64,000 bases of DNA from Pseudanabaena sp. FACHB-1998. Lineage in GTDB: Bacteria > Cyanobacteriota > Cyanobacteriia > Pseudanabaenales > Pseudanabaenaceae. Below, piece by piece: positions 23,626 to 31,669 of the stretch. Position 1 is the stretch's first letter. Every line of letters begins with the position of its first letter. Made by a program: the position numbers and the translations under genes. The stretch lies in assembly GCF_014696355.1 (NCBI RefSeq), contig NZ_JACJQA010000027.1:124001-188000 (forward strand). The letters are read 5' to 3'. Below the pieces are notes generated by a model. That model was given only the letters and a program-made list of their open reading frames with translations. It was not told the origin of the DNA and ran no database searches.

Positions 23626-26001
23626 ATGACAGAGACAAATTGGCAAATTCTAGAGGCTGTGGAGCCGCCGACTTGGTTAATTGAGAAAGTTGGTAAGTTT
23701 GCCGCGCAGTTACTTTGTCAGCGTGGGATTGTGGAACCTGCACAGGTAGAAGCTTTTTTATCTATTGAAGCCTATCAACCGACTAGCGCCTTTGAGTTTG
23801 GCGAAGAGATGCATCAAGCGATCGCCCGTATCGAAACAGCCTATGCTCAAGGAGAAACGATCGCGATTTGGGGAGATTTTGATGCAGATGGAATTACGGC
23901 GACATCGGTATTATGGGAGGGATTAGGACAGTTTTTTGCTCAAGGTGATCGCCTGTTTTTTTATATTCCCGATCGCCTGAAGGAGTCGCATGGAATATCC
24001 TTACGGGGTTTGGATGAACTGCGATCGCAATGCGCTTTAGCAGGAAAGAATCTAGATTTGATTATTACTTGTGATACGGGTAGCACTTGCTTAGAGGCGA
24101 TCAAGTACGCTAATTCTTTGGGAATTGATGTGATTGTCACCGATCATCACACCTTACCCGATCAGCGTCCGCCCGTGGTGGCGATTATTAATCCGCGCTA
24201 TTTAAGCAAAGAGCATCCATTGTTCCATTTGTCGGGAGTAGCAGTTGCTTATAAGTTAATGGAAGCGCTCTATACTACTTTGCCCGAAGTACCGACCAAA
24301 CCTCTAGAGGATTTGCTGGATTTAGTGGCGATCGGTTTAGTTGCGGATTTAGTTAATCTGTCGGGAGATTGTCGCTATTTGGCTCAAAAGGGAATTGATA
24401 TATTGCGCCAAAGGAAGCGCCTCGGCGTGCGGATGCTTTTAGATCAATGCAAACGAGTTGGCGATCGCCCGATTGATATTAGCTTTGGAATTGCACCACG
24501 CATTAATGCGGTGAGTCGGATCTGGGGCGATGTGCGTAAATGTGTGGAACTTTTAACAACTAAAGATGAGAAGGTTGGCAAGAATCTCATAGAACAAACA
24601 GAATTGGCGAATACCCAGCGTAAGGCGCTCCAGAAAAAGGTGTTTAAACAGGTAGAATCCAAAATCGAACAGATCGATCTATCCACAACGGGAATTATTA
24701 TCCTTGCTGATCCGCAATGGTCGGTGGGCGTTTTGGGATTGGTGGCGGGACAGGTGGTGGCGGAATATGGTCGTCCCACGATTCTCTGTACGGTTGAGGA
24801 TGGAATCGCAAAGGGGAGTGCGCGATCGCTTGAGGGTATCAATCTCTATGAGTTACTCAAGGGGCAAGAACATCTTTTAGAGAGCTTTGGCGGACATCCC
24901 CTCGCAGGAGGTTTGAGCTTTAAACTAGAGAACTTGCAGGTCTTAATGGAAGCACTCGATCAGCGATTTTGGAGCCAATATGGGAAATTGCAAAATAAAG
25001 GTGTGATCGTTGATTTAGAAGTCACGATCGCGGATTTGAATAAAGATTTATTTAATCAACTAAAACAGCTAGAACCCTTTGGTATGGGTAATCCCTATCC
25101 AAAATTGTTAGTTCGGAATTGTGAGTTTATCCATAAATTCAATGCTAATATCCGCACGGCAAAGGGACAGAAAGTTGAATATATCAAGACAGAATTCACC
25201 ATAAGCGATCGCGAAGGTAATCAAATTCGGGGCGATTGGTGGGGACATTACAGCTATGAGTTACCTGACACGCCCTGCGATGTTGTAGTTGAGCTAGTGG
25301 ATAATGCTTTTCGCCGCAGCTATGATGTGCGCCTCATTGATGTCCATGCTCAAAATGTTCCCTTATCTGCCGAGTTGCCCAGTCTTGATACAACTTCGCT
25401 AACGATCGCCTCAAATTTGCAAATCATTGATTGGCGAGGTCGTGATATTACCGAATTAGAACAGGAAGCCGCAATTCTATGCGATCGCTGTCCCCATAGT
25501 TGGCATGATTTCAATAGCATTACCCATCAGGCAGCGCAAGCTCAGCAAGCCCTTGCCCTTGTTTATGCTCATCCTGATAAGCTCAATGGGGCGATCGCTT
25601 GGCAAACTCTGATCGGGCTGGCGAAATACCTCAGTCGCACAGGCAAAAAAATTAGGCGATCGCAACTAATTGAGAAGCTAGGAATTGATGATGTGCAAGT
25701 TTTGCAAATTGGCTTAGATGAACTGTCAGTTTATGGCTATGAGGTACAGATTGCAGAAGATAAAATCGAGCCGACTAATCCATTAACTGATGTGAAGCTT
25801 CGCCCTCATTTCCCAACCCCTTCTCCCGCAGGAGAAGGGGAACAAGACCCATATTATTCTGTTATTCCCCTCTCCTGCGGGAGAGGGGCTAGGGGTGAGG
25901 GTGAGGCGATCGCCACATCCCAGTTTATTCAAGCGGTTAATGAACTAAAATTTCAGCAACAGTTTTTTGATCGGAAATTAACGACCTTAGCCAAGAAATA
26001 A
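23626..26001 (+). CDS. recJ: Single-stranded-DNA exonuclease RecJ with an in-frame repeat insertion
   Basis: A 791-aa 5'-3' ssDNA exonuclease for recombination and mismatch or base repair. DHH motifs are intact: IWGDFDADGITAT (Asp84, Asp86, Asp88), ITCDTGST and VTDHHT (Asp173-His174-His175). The DHHA1 motif is LESFGGHPLAGG. The OB-fold region NDREGNQIRGDWWG-like follows, and a cyanobacterial C-terminal extension runs from about residue 590. Residues 726-760 (RPHFPTPSPAGEGEQDP and onward) are encoded by a palindromic repeat lying in frame near the C-terminus. The last residues AKK come from the arm of a terminator palindrome. It starts close to the divergent cupin gene. Confidence 0.92.
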   Translation: MTETNWQILEAVEPPTWLIEKVGKFAAQLLCQRGIVEPAQVEAFLSIEAYQPTSAFEFGEEMHQAIARIETAYAQGETIAIWGDFDADGITATSVLWEGLGQFFAQGDRLFFYIPDRLKESHGISLRGLDELRSQCALAGKNLDLIITCDTGSTCLEAIKYANSLGIDVIVTDHHTLPDQRPPVVAIINPRYLSKEHPLFHLSGVAVAYKLMEALYTTLPEVPTKPLEDLLDLVAIGLVADLVNLSGDCRYLAQKGIDILRQRKRLGVRMLLDQCKRVGDRPIDISFGIAPRINAVSRIWGDVRKCVELLTTKDEKVGKNLIEQTELANTQRKALQKKVFKQVESKIEQIDLSTTGIIILADPQWSVGVLGLVAGQVVAEYGRPTILCTVEDGIAKGSARSLEGINLYELLKGQEHLLESFGGHPLAGGLSFKLENLQVLMEALDQRFWSQYGKLQNKGVIVDLEVTIADLNKDLFNQLKQLEPFGMGNPYPKLLVRNCEFIHKFNANIRTAKGQKVEYIKTEFTISDREGNQIRGDWWGHYSYELPDTPCDVVVELVDNAFRRSYDVRLIDVHAQNVPLSAELPSLDTTSLTIASNLQIIDWRGRDITELEQEAAILCDRCPHSWHDFNSITHQAAQAQQALALVYAHPDKLNGAIAWQTLIGLAKYLSRTGKKIRRSQLIEKLGIDDVQVLQIGLDELSVYGYEVQIAEDKIEPTNPLTDVKLRPHFPTPSPAGEGEQDPYYSVIPLSCGRGARGEGEAIATSQFIQAVNELKFQQQFFDRKLTTLAKK
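25801..25905. repeat. Palindromic repeat inserted in frame in recJ
   Basis: Contains CCCCTTCTCCCGCAGGAGAAGGGG and CCCCTCTCCTGCGGGAGAGGGG-like hairpins (each shown in abbreviated form in the genome) that are also inverted copies of each other, followed by CTAGGGGTGAGGG. This sequence type is a well-known interspersed repeat in cyanobacterial genomes, usually intergenic. Here 35 codons read straight through. Confidence 0.75.
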
Positions 26002-26037
26002 AAAAGAGTCGCAACGCGACTCTTTTTTATTTCTTGG
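25991..26037. terminator. Bidirectional terminator shared by recJ and the convergent gene
   Basis: Perfect 47-bp palindrome with arms CCAAGAAATAAAAAAGAGTC and GACTCTTTTTTATTTCTTGG. Both stop codons lie inside the arms, so both proteins end in Lys-Lys. Confidence 0.85.
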
Positions 26038-26737
26038 TTCTAGGCTTTGCCACAATCGTTTCGATGGGGACATCTTCACTTAAGAGATAGGTCACCGCCT
26101 TAGGACTCAGCAACATCGCCTGCGAAAGTAGCGATCGCGCCGTGCTGTAATTCGGTACATAAAGCTGAAGGATTTTGCGCTTAATTAATGGCGAAGTCGC
26201 CACAAAAGTCTCCCGCGCAGTGCGCCATTCCGCATCGGAGCGACAAAATAGCCTTAGCGCCAAATCCACCGTCGGTTGCTTGCAATTAGTTTCATCATTA
26301 TTCAAAAAAGAATAGAGGCGATCGTAACGCCGACTAATCTCAGGAGCGAGACAAAGCACTAATAAATCACGCTCAAAATGTCCCAATTCAAGGCGATCGC
26401 AAAGGGTAGGAATCGCTAAGCGAATATTCTGATATCGACTAACTTCGATGCGATTGCCATAGCGCCCAAGGGGATGTTGAGCGGGAGGATTTTGAGGCGG
26501 GATGCTGCCACCTTTAGAGGGATCAAGGGCAATAAAGCCTTTCCACCAATGACTAGTGGAGCGATCGGCGGGATTTCTTGCTACTCGCTCCACTTCTTGA
26601 TTAGTCTGCCGTTGTTTCGACAGCGATCGCATGAGTACACGATCTAGCCATGCCAATTCTGCTTTGAGGTATGACCAGTTATCCGCAAAGGGCTGTACTT
26701 CAGGTAAAGAAGGAACTTCACCTACTTCCCCAATCAT
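26027..26737 (-). CDS. Stand-alone homologue of the N-terminal domain of cyanobacterial AAA ATPases
   Basis: A 236-aa protein. NWSYLKAELAWLDRVLM, VARNPADRSTSHWWKGF and LCDRLELGHFERDLLVLCLAPEISRRYDRLYSFL match the winged-helix-like N-terminal domain normally fused to an AAA+ ATPase. No Walker A or B motif is present, and the frame ends in a terminator palindrome. It is thus either a true domain-only protein or a shortened one that still has a clean end. It overlaps the ABC-2 permease start/stop by 4 bases and is probably co-translated with it. Confidence 0.72.
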   Translation of the reverse strand: MIGEVGEVPSLPEVQPFADNWSYLKAELAWLDRVLMRSLSKQRQTNQEVERVARNPADRSTSHWWKGFIALDPSKGGSIPPQNPPAQHPLGRYGNRIEVSRYQNIRLAIPTLCDRLELGHFERDLLVLCLAPEISRRYDRLYSFLNNDETNCKQPTVDLALRLFCRSDAEWRTARETFVATSPLIKRKILQLYVPNYSTARSLLSQAMLLSPKAVTYLLSEDVPIETIVAKPRTKK

Positions 26738-27621
26738 GCTACGCCTCGGCGCAAAGTTCCACGGATTAATCCCGCCACAATCACCCCAAAACTAAGTAAA
26801 GCGATCGCCGCCTTAGCGATCGACATATCTCCCCAAGGCGCAGTAAATACGACACTATCCCAAGCCCAAGTACTGTGGCTATACACATAGCGAATCGGCT
26901 CGATCGCCCAAGAAAGTGGATTCAAGCTAGCAATCCATTGCAGCCAAGTCGGCATAAAGGTAAGAGGTGCAAGGGCCGTACTAGAAAACATGAGAGGCAA
27001 ATTTACCAAGAAGATAAAAGCAAGCATCTCTTGATGTCCGGGCATCGCAAAGGCAAGCCCTAAACTCAACATCGTGAAATCGACAATCAGTAAAGTCAAA
27101 ATCATTCCCATCATCGCCAGCCCACTCAAAGTTGGCAAACCAGCCCCCATCAAACCACTCACAGAGACGATCGCCACCGTCTGCACCATGCTCAACACAA
27201 TTATAAAAATTGCCGAAGCCGTAATAATTGAAAATCGCGACGCAAGGGGGGCAACTAAAATGCGGTTGAGAAAACCAAACTCGCGATCAAATAGCATCGG
27301 TAAGCCTGAGTTGAGCGCACTACTAAAGGCTGTAAACACAATGATCCCCGCCGCCAAAAACTGCACATAGGTCTGATCATCGCCAACTAAACCTTTGGGT
27401 AACCCACTAAACAACGCACCAAAAAGTAGCAACCACATCAAGGGCTGTAATACCCCAGCAATTAAGGTAGTGGGGCGGCGACGCAATTGGATAAATAGCC
27501 TTGTGGTCAGAGCCGCCACTTCTTGACTAAAATCCGCAGTCCAAGAACGGGGAGTTAAAGGTGTAACTTGCTCAACTTGAGGTTCTTGGGTTGGTAAAGG
27601 GGGAAGGGAGGTTTGAGTCAT
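26734..27621 (-). CDS. ABC-2 type transporter permease
   Basis: A 295-aa membrane protein with six hydrophobic segments (first near LIAGVLQPLMWLLLFGALFSG). The ABC-2 signature region LPLMFSSTALAPLTFMPTWLQWIASLNPLSWAIEPIRY places it with DrrB-type drug/lipid exporters. The N-terminal 35 residues are Pro-rich and cytosolic. The matching ATPase gene is not adjacent; in many cyanobacteria such permeases use an ATPase encoded upstream. The partner gene downstream is the AAA N-domain protein. Confidence 0.88.
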   Translation of the reverse strand: MTQTSLPPLPTQEPQVEQVTPLTPRSWTADFSQEVAALTTRLFIQLRRRPTTLIAGVLQPLMWLLLFGALFSGLPKGLVGDDQTYVQFLAAGIIVFTAFSSALNSGLPMLFDREFGFLNRILVAPLASRFSIITASAIFIIVLSMVQTVAIVSVSGLMGAGLPTLSGLAMMGMILTLLIVDFTMLSLGLAFAMPGHQEMLAFIFLVNLPLMFSSTALAPLTFMPTWLQWIASLNPLSWAIEPIRYVYSHSTWAWDSVVFTAPWGDMSIAKAAIALLSFGVIVAGLIRGTLRRGVA

Positions 27622-27676
27622 ATCATTAATTCGGACAAATTAGCCACCATTATCATCATAACGTTTAATCCCTATT

Positions 27677-27700
27677 CCCAAAATGGTGTTGCCATTTTGG
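27677..27700. repeat. Short hairpin upstream of the permease
   Basis: CCCAAAATGGTGTTGCCATTTTGG, a relative of the AAAATGGCGTAGCCATTTT hairpins at 2221 and 37025. No function assigned. Confidence 0.4.
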
Positions 27701-27709
27701 TTAAATCAC

Positions 27710-27762
27710 AAAACCCGAAGACGAGTGGCAGCGCTTCGCGCCGCCACTTGTCTTCGGGTTTT
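27710..27762 (-). terminator. GC-core palindrome (partial MITE-like copy)
   Basis: Arms AAAACCCGAAGACGAGTGGC and GCCACTTGTCTTCGGGTTTT flank the common GCGCTTCGCGC centre. ATATCCTAAGACAA on the right recalls the TAGGACA inner arm of the family. It lies past the stop of the leftward S-component-like gene's neighbour region and probably serves as its upstream or downstream boundary. Confidence 0.5.
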
Positions 27763-27780
27763 ATATCCTAAGACAAGCTC

Positions 27781-28569
27781 CTAATAAATAGCTTCCTTGG
27801 GTTTGACCAAATTAATCGCTCTCAAGCCTGAAATTACCCCCGTACCAATCACCGCACCCGATAAACCGCGCATCGTATTTTCGATGGGAATAACGGGAAT
27901 CAACATATTCCAAACTGGTTCTGGCCAGTTGAAAAGATAATAGGTAAATGGAACTTGGCTAAGATGAGCCAATCCGCAAATCATCCAAGTACCACCAAAT
28001 ATCCCGATCGCTACTTCTACAAAATTGCTGTTGCCAATCAACCGCGCAAATAATGTCCGTGTTGGCAACACAAATAGAATTACGGCTGACCAATCGACAA
28101 AAGCACCGAGAATAAAAGTATTTACAGGAATCCCATTGCGGGCGATCGCCAAATAGGCATAAGCCGCAAGTTCGAGAATAAATAAAATTGTTAAAACTAA
28201 ATACCAATATTTCCGTTTAGGGTGATCGCCCATCGCTCCTGCCGCAAAACTGGCGATCGCTGCTCCCCAAATAGCGATCGCAGGTACACCAGCCGTATAG
28301 GGCGCAAGAAATACACCAATTAAAGTACCCATACCACTAGCTAAAGCCCCAGCCCAAGGGCCCAGCAACCAACCCAACAAAGGATAAATGCTTTGGCTTA
28401 GGGGAATCCCTTTGCCTGAACCTAACACAATCGAAAAGGGAATAAAAGCCAATACGGTAGCTACAGATGCCAGCACAATAATGTAAGCGATCGGTGCGCC
28501 ATCGATCGCCGCACCACCCATCGTTTTTACTTCCCGTTCTATTCCTTGAGGAGTCTGATTTTCGCTCAT
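27781..28569 (-). CDS. Multi-span membrane protein, ECF S-component-like
   Basis: A 262-aa integral membrane protein with about six helices. The segment YPLLGWLLGPWAGALASGMGTLIGVFLAPYTAG resembles the substrate-binding S components of energy-coupling-factor importers and related small-molecule transport proteins. ATG 28569 (MSENQTPQGIEREV) is preferred. The longer frame to 28689 would be encoded by the palindrome at 28621. No energising module is adjacent. Ligand unknown. Confidence 0.65.
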   Translation of the reverse strand: MSENQTPQGIEREVKTMGGAAIDGAPIAYIIVLASVATVLAFIPFSIVLGSGKGIPLSQSIYPLLGWLLGPWAGALASGMGTLIGVFLAPYTAGVPAIAIWGAAIASFAAGAMGDHPKRKYWYLVLTILFILELAAYAYLAIARNGIPVNTFILGAFVDWSAVILFVLPTRTLFARLIGNSNFVEVAIGIFGGTWMICGLAHLSQVPFTYYLFNWPEPVWNMLIPVIPIENTMRGLSGAVIGTGVISGLRAINLVKPKEAIY

Positions 28570-28880
28570 AGCAGTACTTAGGCTACTTAAATAAATTGGT
28601 TTCGTGAGTAACACCAAGCCAAGAAAATTTTGGAAAGCGATGCTTTGCATCGCTTTCCAAAATTTTCTTATAGCTCGTTTGTTCGGCAAGTGCGTTGCTG
28701 TAGTTCATTTTATCGTTTTATCGCAACCCCCAAAGAAAGTTACGGTAAAGCTAAATCTCCTCAATTTTTGCTTTAGTTATTGACTTAAATTCTCAAATAG
28801 GTTTAAGCTATGTTTAATAGTTATTGCAAGTAATTCCTTTTAGTGTCCTCCTTAGTATATTGTTTGGTTTCCCGAAATTA
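28570..28880. other. Intergenic region before the PhnD-type gene
   Basis: About 311 bp between divergent genes. It contains the 49-bp palindrome at 28621-28669 and A+T-rich DNA that must hold the promoter of the importer operon. No clear Pho-box direct repeat was seen. Confidence 0.45.
28621..28669. repeat. Perfect 49-bp palindrome
   Basis: Arms AAGAAAATTTTGGAAAGCG and CGCTTTCCAAAATTTTCTT with the centre ATGCTTTGCAT. It sits in the 5' leader of the leftward membrane-protein gene rather than after a gene, so it is not simply a terminator. Confidence 0.6.
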
Positions 28881-29903
28881 ATGAAAAAAGTTTTATTTTC
28901 GTCCGTTAATCTATCTATAACCGCAGGCTTACTAGTATTACTAGGTTTAACAGCCTGTGGTGATAGTAATCAGCAATCCACAGCCCCCAGCAATCCCACA
29001 ACGACAGTTACTAAAGCTGCGGATAAAGATCCTGCCAAAGATGTAAAAGCAACTACCGCAGCCGCCCCAGTCCCTGTCAAAGAAATTACGATCGCCTTTG
29101 CGACTCGGCGTGATACGAAAGATTTACAAGCAAAAGTCGATCAAGCAACTGCGATTTTGTCTAAGGAACTAGGAATGCCCGTGAAGGGAGTAATTGGCGA
29201 TGAAACCGCTTCCGTAGAAGCCCTCCGAGCTAATCGAGCGAATGTCGCTTTTGTCAGTGGTCGTGCTGCGCTCAAGGCGGAACAACTCTCAGGCGCAAAA
29301 ATGTATTTAGCGGAAGTCCGTGCTGATTATTCGGGGGGCAAAACCTATAAATCCATATTTGTAGTTCCTGTCGATAGTCCGCTCAAAACTCTAGACGATC
29401 CCCAAAAGAATGTCGAACAGTTGCGCGGCAAAAGGATGGCTTTCACTTCACGCTCATCGGGATCGGGATTCATTTTCCCAGTGAGTGAATTAGTTGGACG
29501 CAAGCTAGTTGATGGGCCCGATCGCCTAGATCAATTCTTTGGACAAGTTACCTATGGGGATGGCTATAGTAGCGCCTTGCAAGCAGTTTTGCGCGAACAA
29601 GCTGATGTCGCCGTAGTTTCTGAATACGCTTTGCTACCGCCTTGGATTACCGAAGAAGAAGGTAAAAAATTGCGAGTTCTGCATTCTGTTTCCGAAGTTC
29701 CTGCTCATGGGATTGCTATTGATGACAGTGTGCCTGCGGATGTGCGCGAAAAGCTAGTTACGGCTTTTTTGAAGTTCAATGAGCCTCAAAACAATGAGTT
29801 GTTCCGTAGCCTCTACAACTCTACGCAACTAGTCAAAGTTGACCATGAAACCCACTTAGCAAGTATGCGAACAGCCTTACAACGCGCTGGGCTGAAGCCT
29901 TAA
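28881..29903 (+). CDS. Phosphate/phosphite/phosphonate ABC transporter binding lipoprotein (PhnD-like)
   Basis: A 340-aa lipoprotein. ATG 28881 starts MKKVLFSSVN and the lipobox LGLTAC gives Cys26. After an Ala/Pro/Thr tether, the PhnD fold follows: EITIAFATRRDTKD, VAFVSGRAALKAE, KSIFVVPVDSPLKTLDD, MAFTSRSSGSGFIFPVSEL and DVAVVSEYALLPPW. The Ser/Thr-rich SRSSGSG segment is the usual oxyanion-binding loop. It is the first gene of a three-gene importer operon. The ligand could be phosphite, phosphonate or a related oxyanion. Confidence 0.88.
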   Translation: MKKVLFSSVNLSITAGLLVLLGLTACGDSNQQSTAPSNPTTTVTKAADKDPAKDVKATTAAAPVPVKEITIAFATRRDTKDLQAKVDQATAILSKELGMPVKGVIGDETASVEALRANRANVAFVSGRAALKAEQLSGAKMYLAEVRADYSGGKTYKSIFVVPVDSPLKTLDDPQKNVEQLRGKRMAFTSRSSGSGFIFPVSELVGRKLVDGPDRLDQFFGQVTYGDGYSSALQAVLREQADVAVVSEYALLPPWITEEEGKKLRVLHSVSEVPAHGIAIDDSVPADVREKLVTAFLKFNEPQNNELFRSLYNSTQLVKVDHETHLASMRTALQRAGLKP

Positions 29904-29926
29904 TTTTTTACTTCCCATTTAAAATC

Positions 29927-30733
29927 ATGCTTAACTCTGTTAAAGATCATTCCCATAGCTCGGATCAATCTCCTAAAAGCTCTGCGATCGCCTGTCGAAA
30001 TGTGCGTACTGGTTATCAAGCATCCTTAAAGCGCCCCATCTTAAATGGAATTGATTTGCAAATTAACCAAGGGGAGTTTGTGGCTCTACTTGGTTTAAAT
30101 GGCGCTGGCAAATCGACCCTATTGCGATCGCTAGTGGGGCTAGTCCCCGTCGAGCGTGGTGAAATTCAAGTTTATGGAAATCCAGTTAGCTCTGCGAATA
30201 TTGGCGAAGTTCGCAAAAATGTTGGCTTTCTCTTTCAGGGGGGCGGACTGGTGGATCAGCTTTCCTCTTTAGATAATGTCCTCTGTGGTTGTTTAGGAGA
30301 ATTGACCACATGGCAAAGTCTTTGGGGCTTTCCGAAACGCGATCGCCGCCTTGCCATGCAGTTATTGCAAAAACTTGGACTTCAAGAGCAAATCTACCAA
30401 AAAGCTAAACAACTAAGTGGCGGTCAACGTCAACGAGTAGCGATCGCCCGTACCCTCATCCAGTCACCCCAAATCCTGCTTGCGGACGAACCCACGACGG
30501 GCTTAGATGTGTCAGGAATCGAACAAGTCATGGAAAGCCTTGCCGAAATGCATCGCAAAGGCTTAACCGTGGTGGTCGTATTGCATGATTTAGCCCTTGC
30601 CGCCCAGTACGCAGAGCGGGCGATCGTATTGCAAGAAGGGCAGGTCTGGTATGATGGAGATTGTCAAAACCTTGAAAAGCAATTTGCGAGACTGCAAAAT
30701 CTTTCTTTAGTCCAGTCCGCTAGCGCCGCCTAA
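29927..30733 (+). CDS. ABC importer ATPase, phosphonate/phosphite type (PhnC-like)
   Basis: A 268-aa ATPase. Walker A is LLGLNGAGKSTLL, the signature LSGGQRQRVAIAR, Walker B ILLADEPTTGLD, and the switch His is in VVVLHDLALA. It lies 23 bp after the binding-protein gene and overlaps the permease gene by one base, so the three form one operon. Confidence 0.9.
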   Translation: MLNSVKDHSHSSDQSPKSSAIACRNVRTGYQASLKRPILNGIDLQINQGEFVALLGLNGAGKSTLLRSLVGLVPVERGEIQVYGNPVSSANIGEVRKNVGFLFQGGGLVDQLSSLDNVLCGCLGELTTWQSLWGFPKRDRRLAMQLLQKLGLQEQIYQKAKQLSGGQRQRVAIARTLIQSPQILLADEPTTGLDVSGIEQVMESLAEMHRKGLTVVVVLHDLALAAQYAERAIVLQEGQVWYDGDCQNLEKQFARLQNLSLVQSASAA

Positions 30734-31536
30734 TGAAACTTCTCGATCAGATTCGCTCCTACACTTCTAGCCGCTATCATGTTTGGTTGATCAGAGGCAT
30801 CGCAATAGTAGTTCTAGGGTGGGCTTATATCTGGTCGCTCAAGGGGCTTAAAGTTAATCCTGAATTAATCAAAACTAGTCTGCCCTACATGGCGGATTTT
30901 TTGATGCGGCTCTGGCCCCCTGATCTCAGTATTTTAGATGTTGCTATCAAGGCGCTGATCGAAACTGTGCAGATGTCGCTCTGGGGAACCACCATCGGTG
31001 CAATTTTATCGATTCCCCTTGCATTGTTGTCTGCTCGGAATTTATCGCCCCTCTGGTTACGCTGGCTAGCAAGCCTCTTACAAAATGCCGTGCGTTCAGT
31101 TCCGTCGATTATTTTGGGATTATTTTTTGTAGCCGCTACGGGTTTAGGTGCTCCCGCAGGTACTTTAGCGCTGGGCATCTACACCATTGGCTATTTAGCA
31201 AAATTCTATCAAGAGGCGATCGAAGCAGTAGATCGGCGATCGCTAGAAGCATTACAAGTCAGCCGAGCTTCGTGGTGGCAAATTGCTCAGTATGGAATTT
31301 TGCCGCAAGTTCTGCCCCTCTGTCTCGGCTATACCCTCTATATGTTTGAATACAATATTCGCGCCGCATCCGTTTTAGGTGTAGTGGGTGCGGGAGGAAT
31401 TGGCTTTGAACTGGTGAGCTATATCCGAGGATTTGAATATAACAAGGCAACTACGATGATGTTAGTTTTGCTGGTAGTAGTTACTTCTATTGATGCAATC
31501 AGCAGCCAATTACGCAACAAGTTTAAAGCTGACTAA
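30733..31536 (+). CDS. ABC importer permease, phosphonate/phosphite type (PhnE-like)
   Basis: A 267-aa inner-membrane permease with about six helices. The ATPase-coupling EAA-type loop is EALQVSRASWWQIAQYGILPQVLP. The conserved PhnE words SLWGTTIGAILSIPLALLSARN and ASVLGVVGAGGIGFEL are present. The start ATG overlaps the PhnC-like stop (TAATG). The operon ends with a strong terminator. Confidence 0.9.
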   Translation: MKLLDQIRSYTSSRYHVWLIRGIAIVVLGWAYIWSLKGLKVNPELIKTSLPYMADFLMRLWPPDLSILDVAIKALIETVQMSLWGTTIGAILSIPLALLSARNLSPLWLRWLASLLQNAVRSVPSIILGLFFVAATGLGAPAGTLALGIYTIGYLAKFYQEAIEAVDRRSLEALQVSRASWWQIAQYGILPQVLPLCLGYTLYMFEYNIRAASVLGVVGAGGIGFELVSYIRGFEYNKATTMMLVLLVVVTSIDAISSQLRNKFKAD

Positions 31537-31537
31537 A

Positions 31538-31578
31538 AAAACAAAAAAAATGCCGCGAAGCGGCATTTTTTTTGTTTT
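31538..31578 (+). terminator. Terminator of the PhnDCE-type operon
   Basis: Palindrome AAAACAAAAAAAATGCCGC / GCGGCATTTTTTTTGTTTT immediately after the permease stop, with an eight-T run. Confidence 0.85.
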
Positions 31579-31614
31579 AATTCACAAAAGTGTGATCACA
31601 CTTTTGTGAATTAA
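31577..31614. repeat. Perfect palindrome TTCACAAAAGTGTGATCAC type
   Basis: Arms TTAATTCACAAAAGTGTGA and TCACACTTTTGTGAATTAA meet with no loop. Degenerate relatives occur at 2280, 12150 and 32680. A loopless 38-bp palindrome could be a protein-binding site or a small mobile element end. Confidence 0.6.
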
Positions 31615-31669
31615 AATAAAACCCAGAAAGGATTTTTAAATTAATAAACAATACTGCGGACTTTCTATT

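Noticed and set aside
28570-28689. Longer N-terminus for the S-component-like protein
   Set aside because: The extra residues come from the palindrome at 28621 and no signal or conserved segment supports them.
28690-28880. Pho box upstream of the PhnD-type gene
   Set aside because: Some TTTAA-type words occur, but no clear set of tandem 8-mers with 3-bp spacing could be read.
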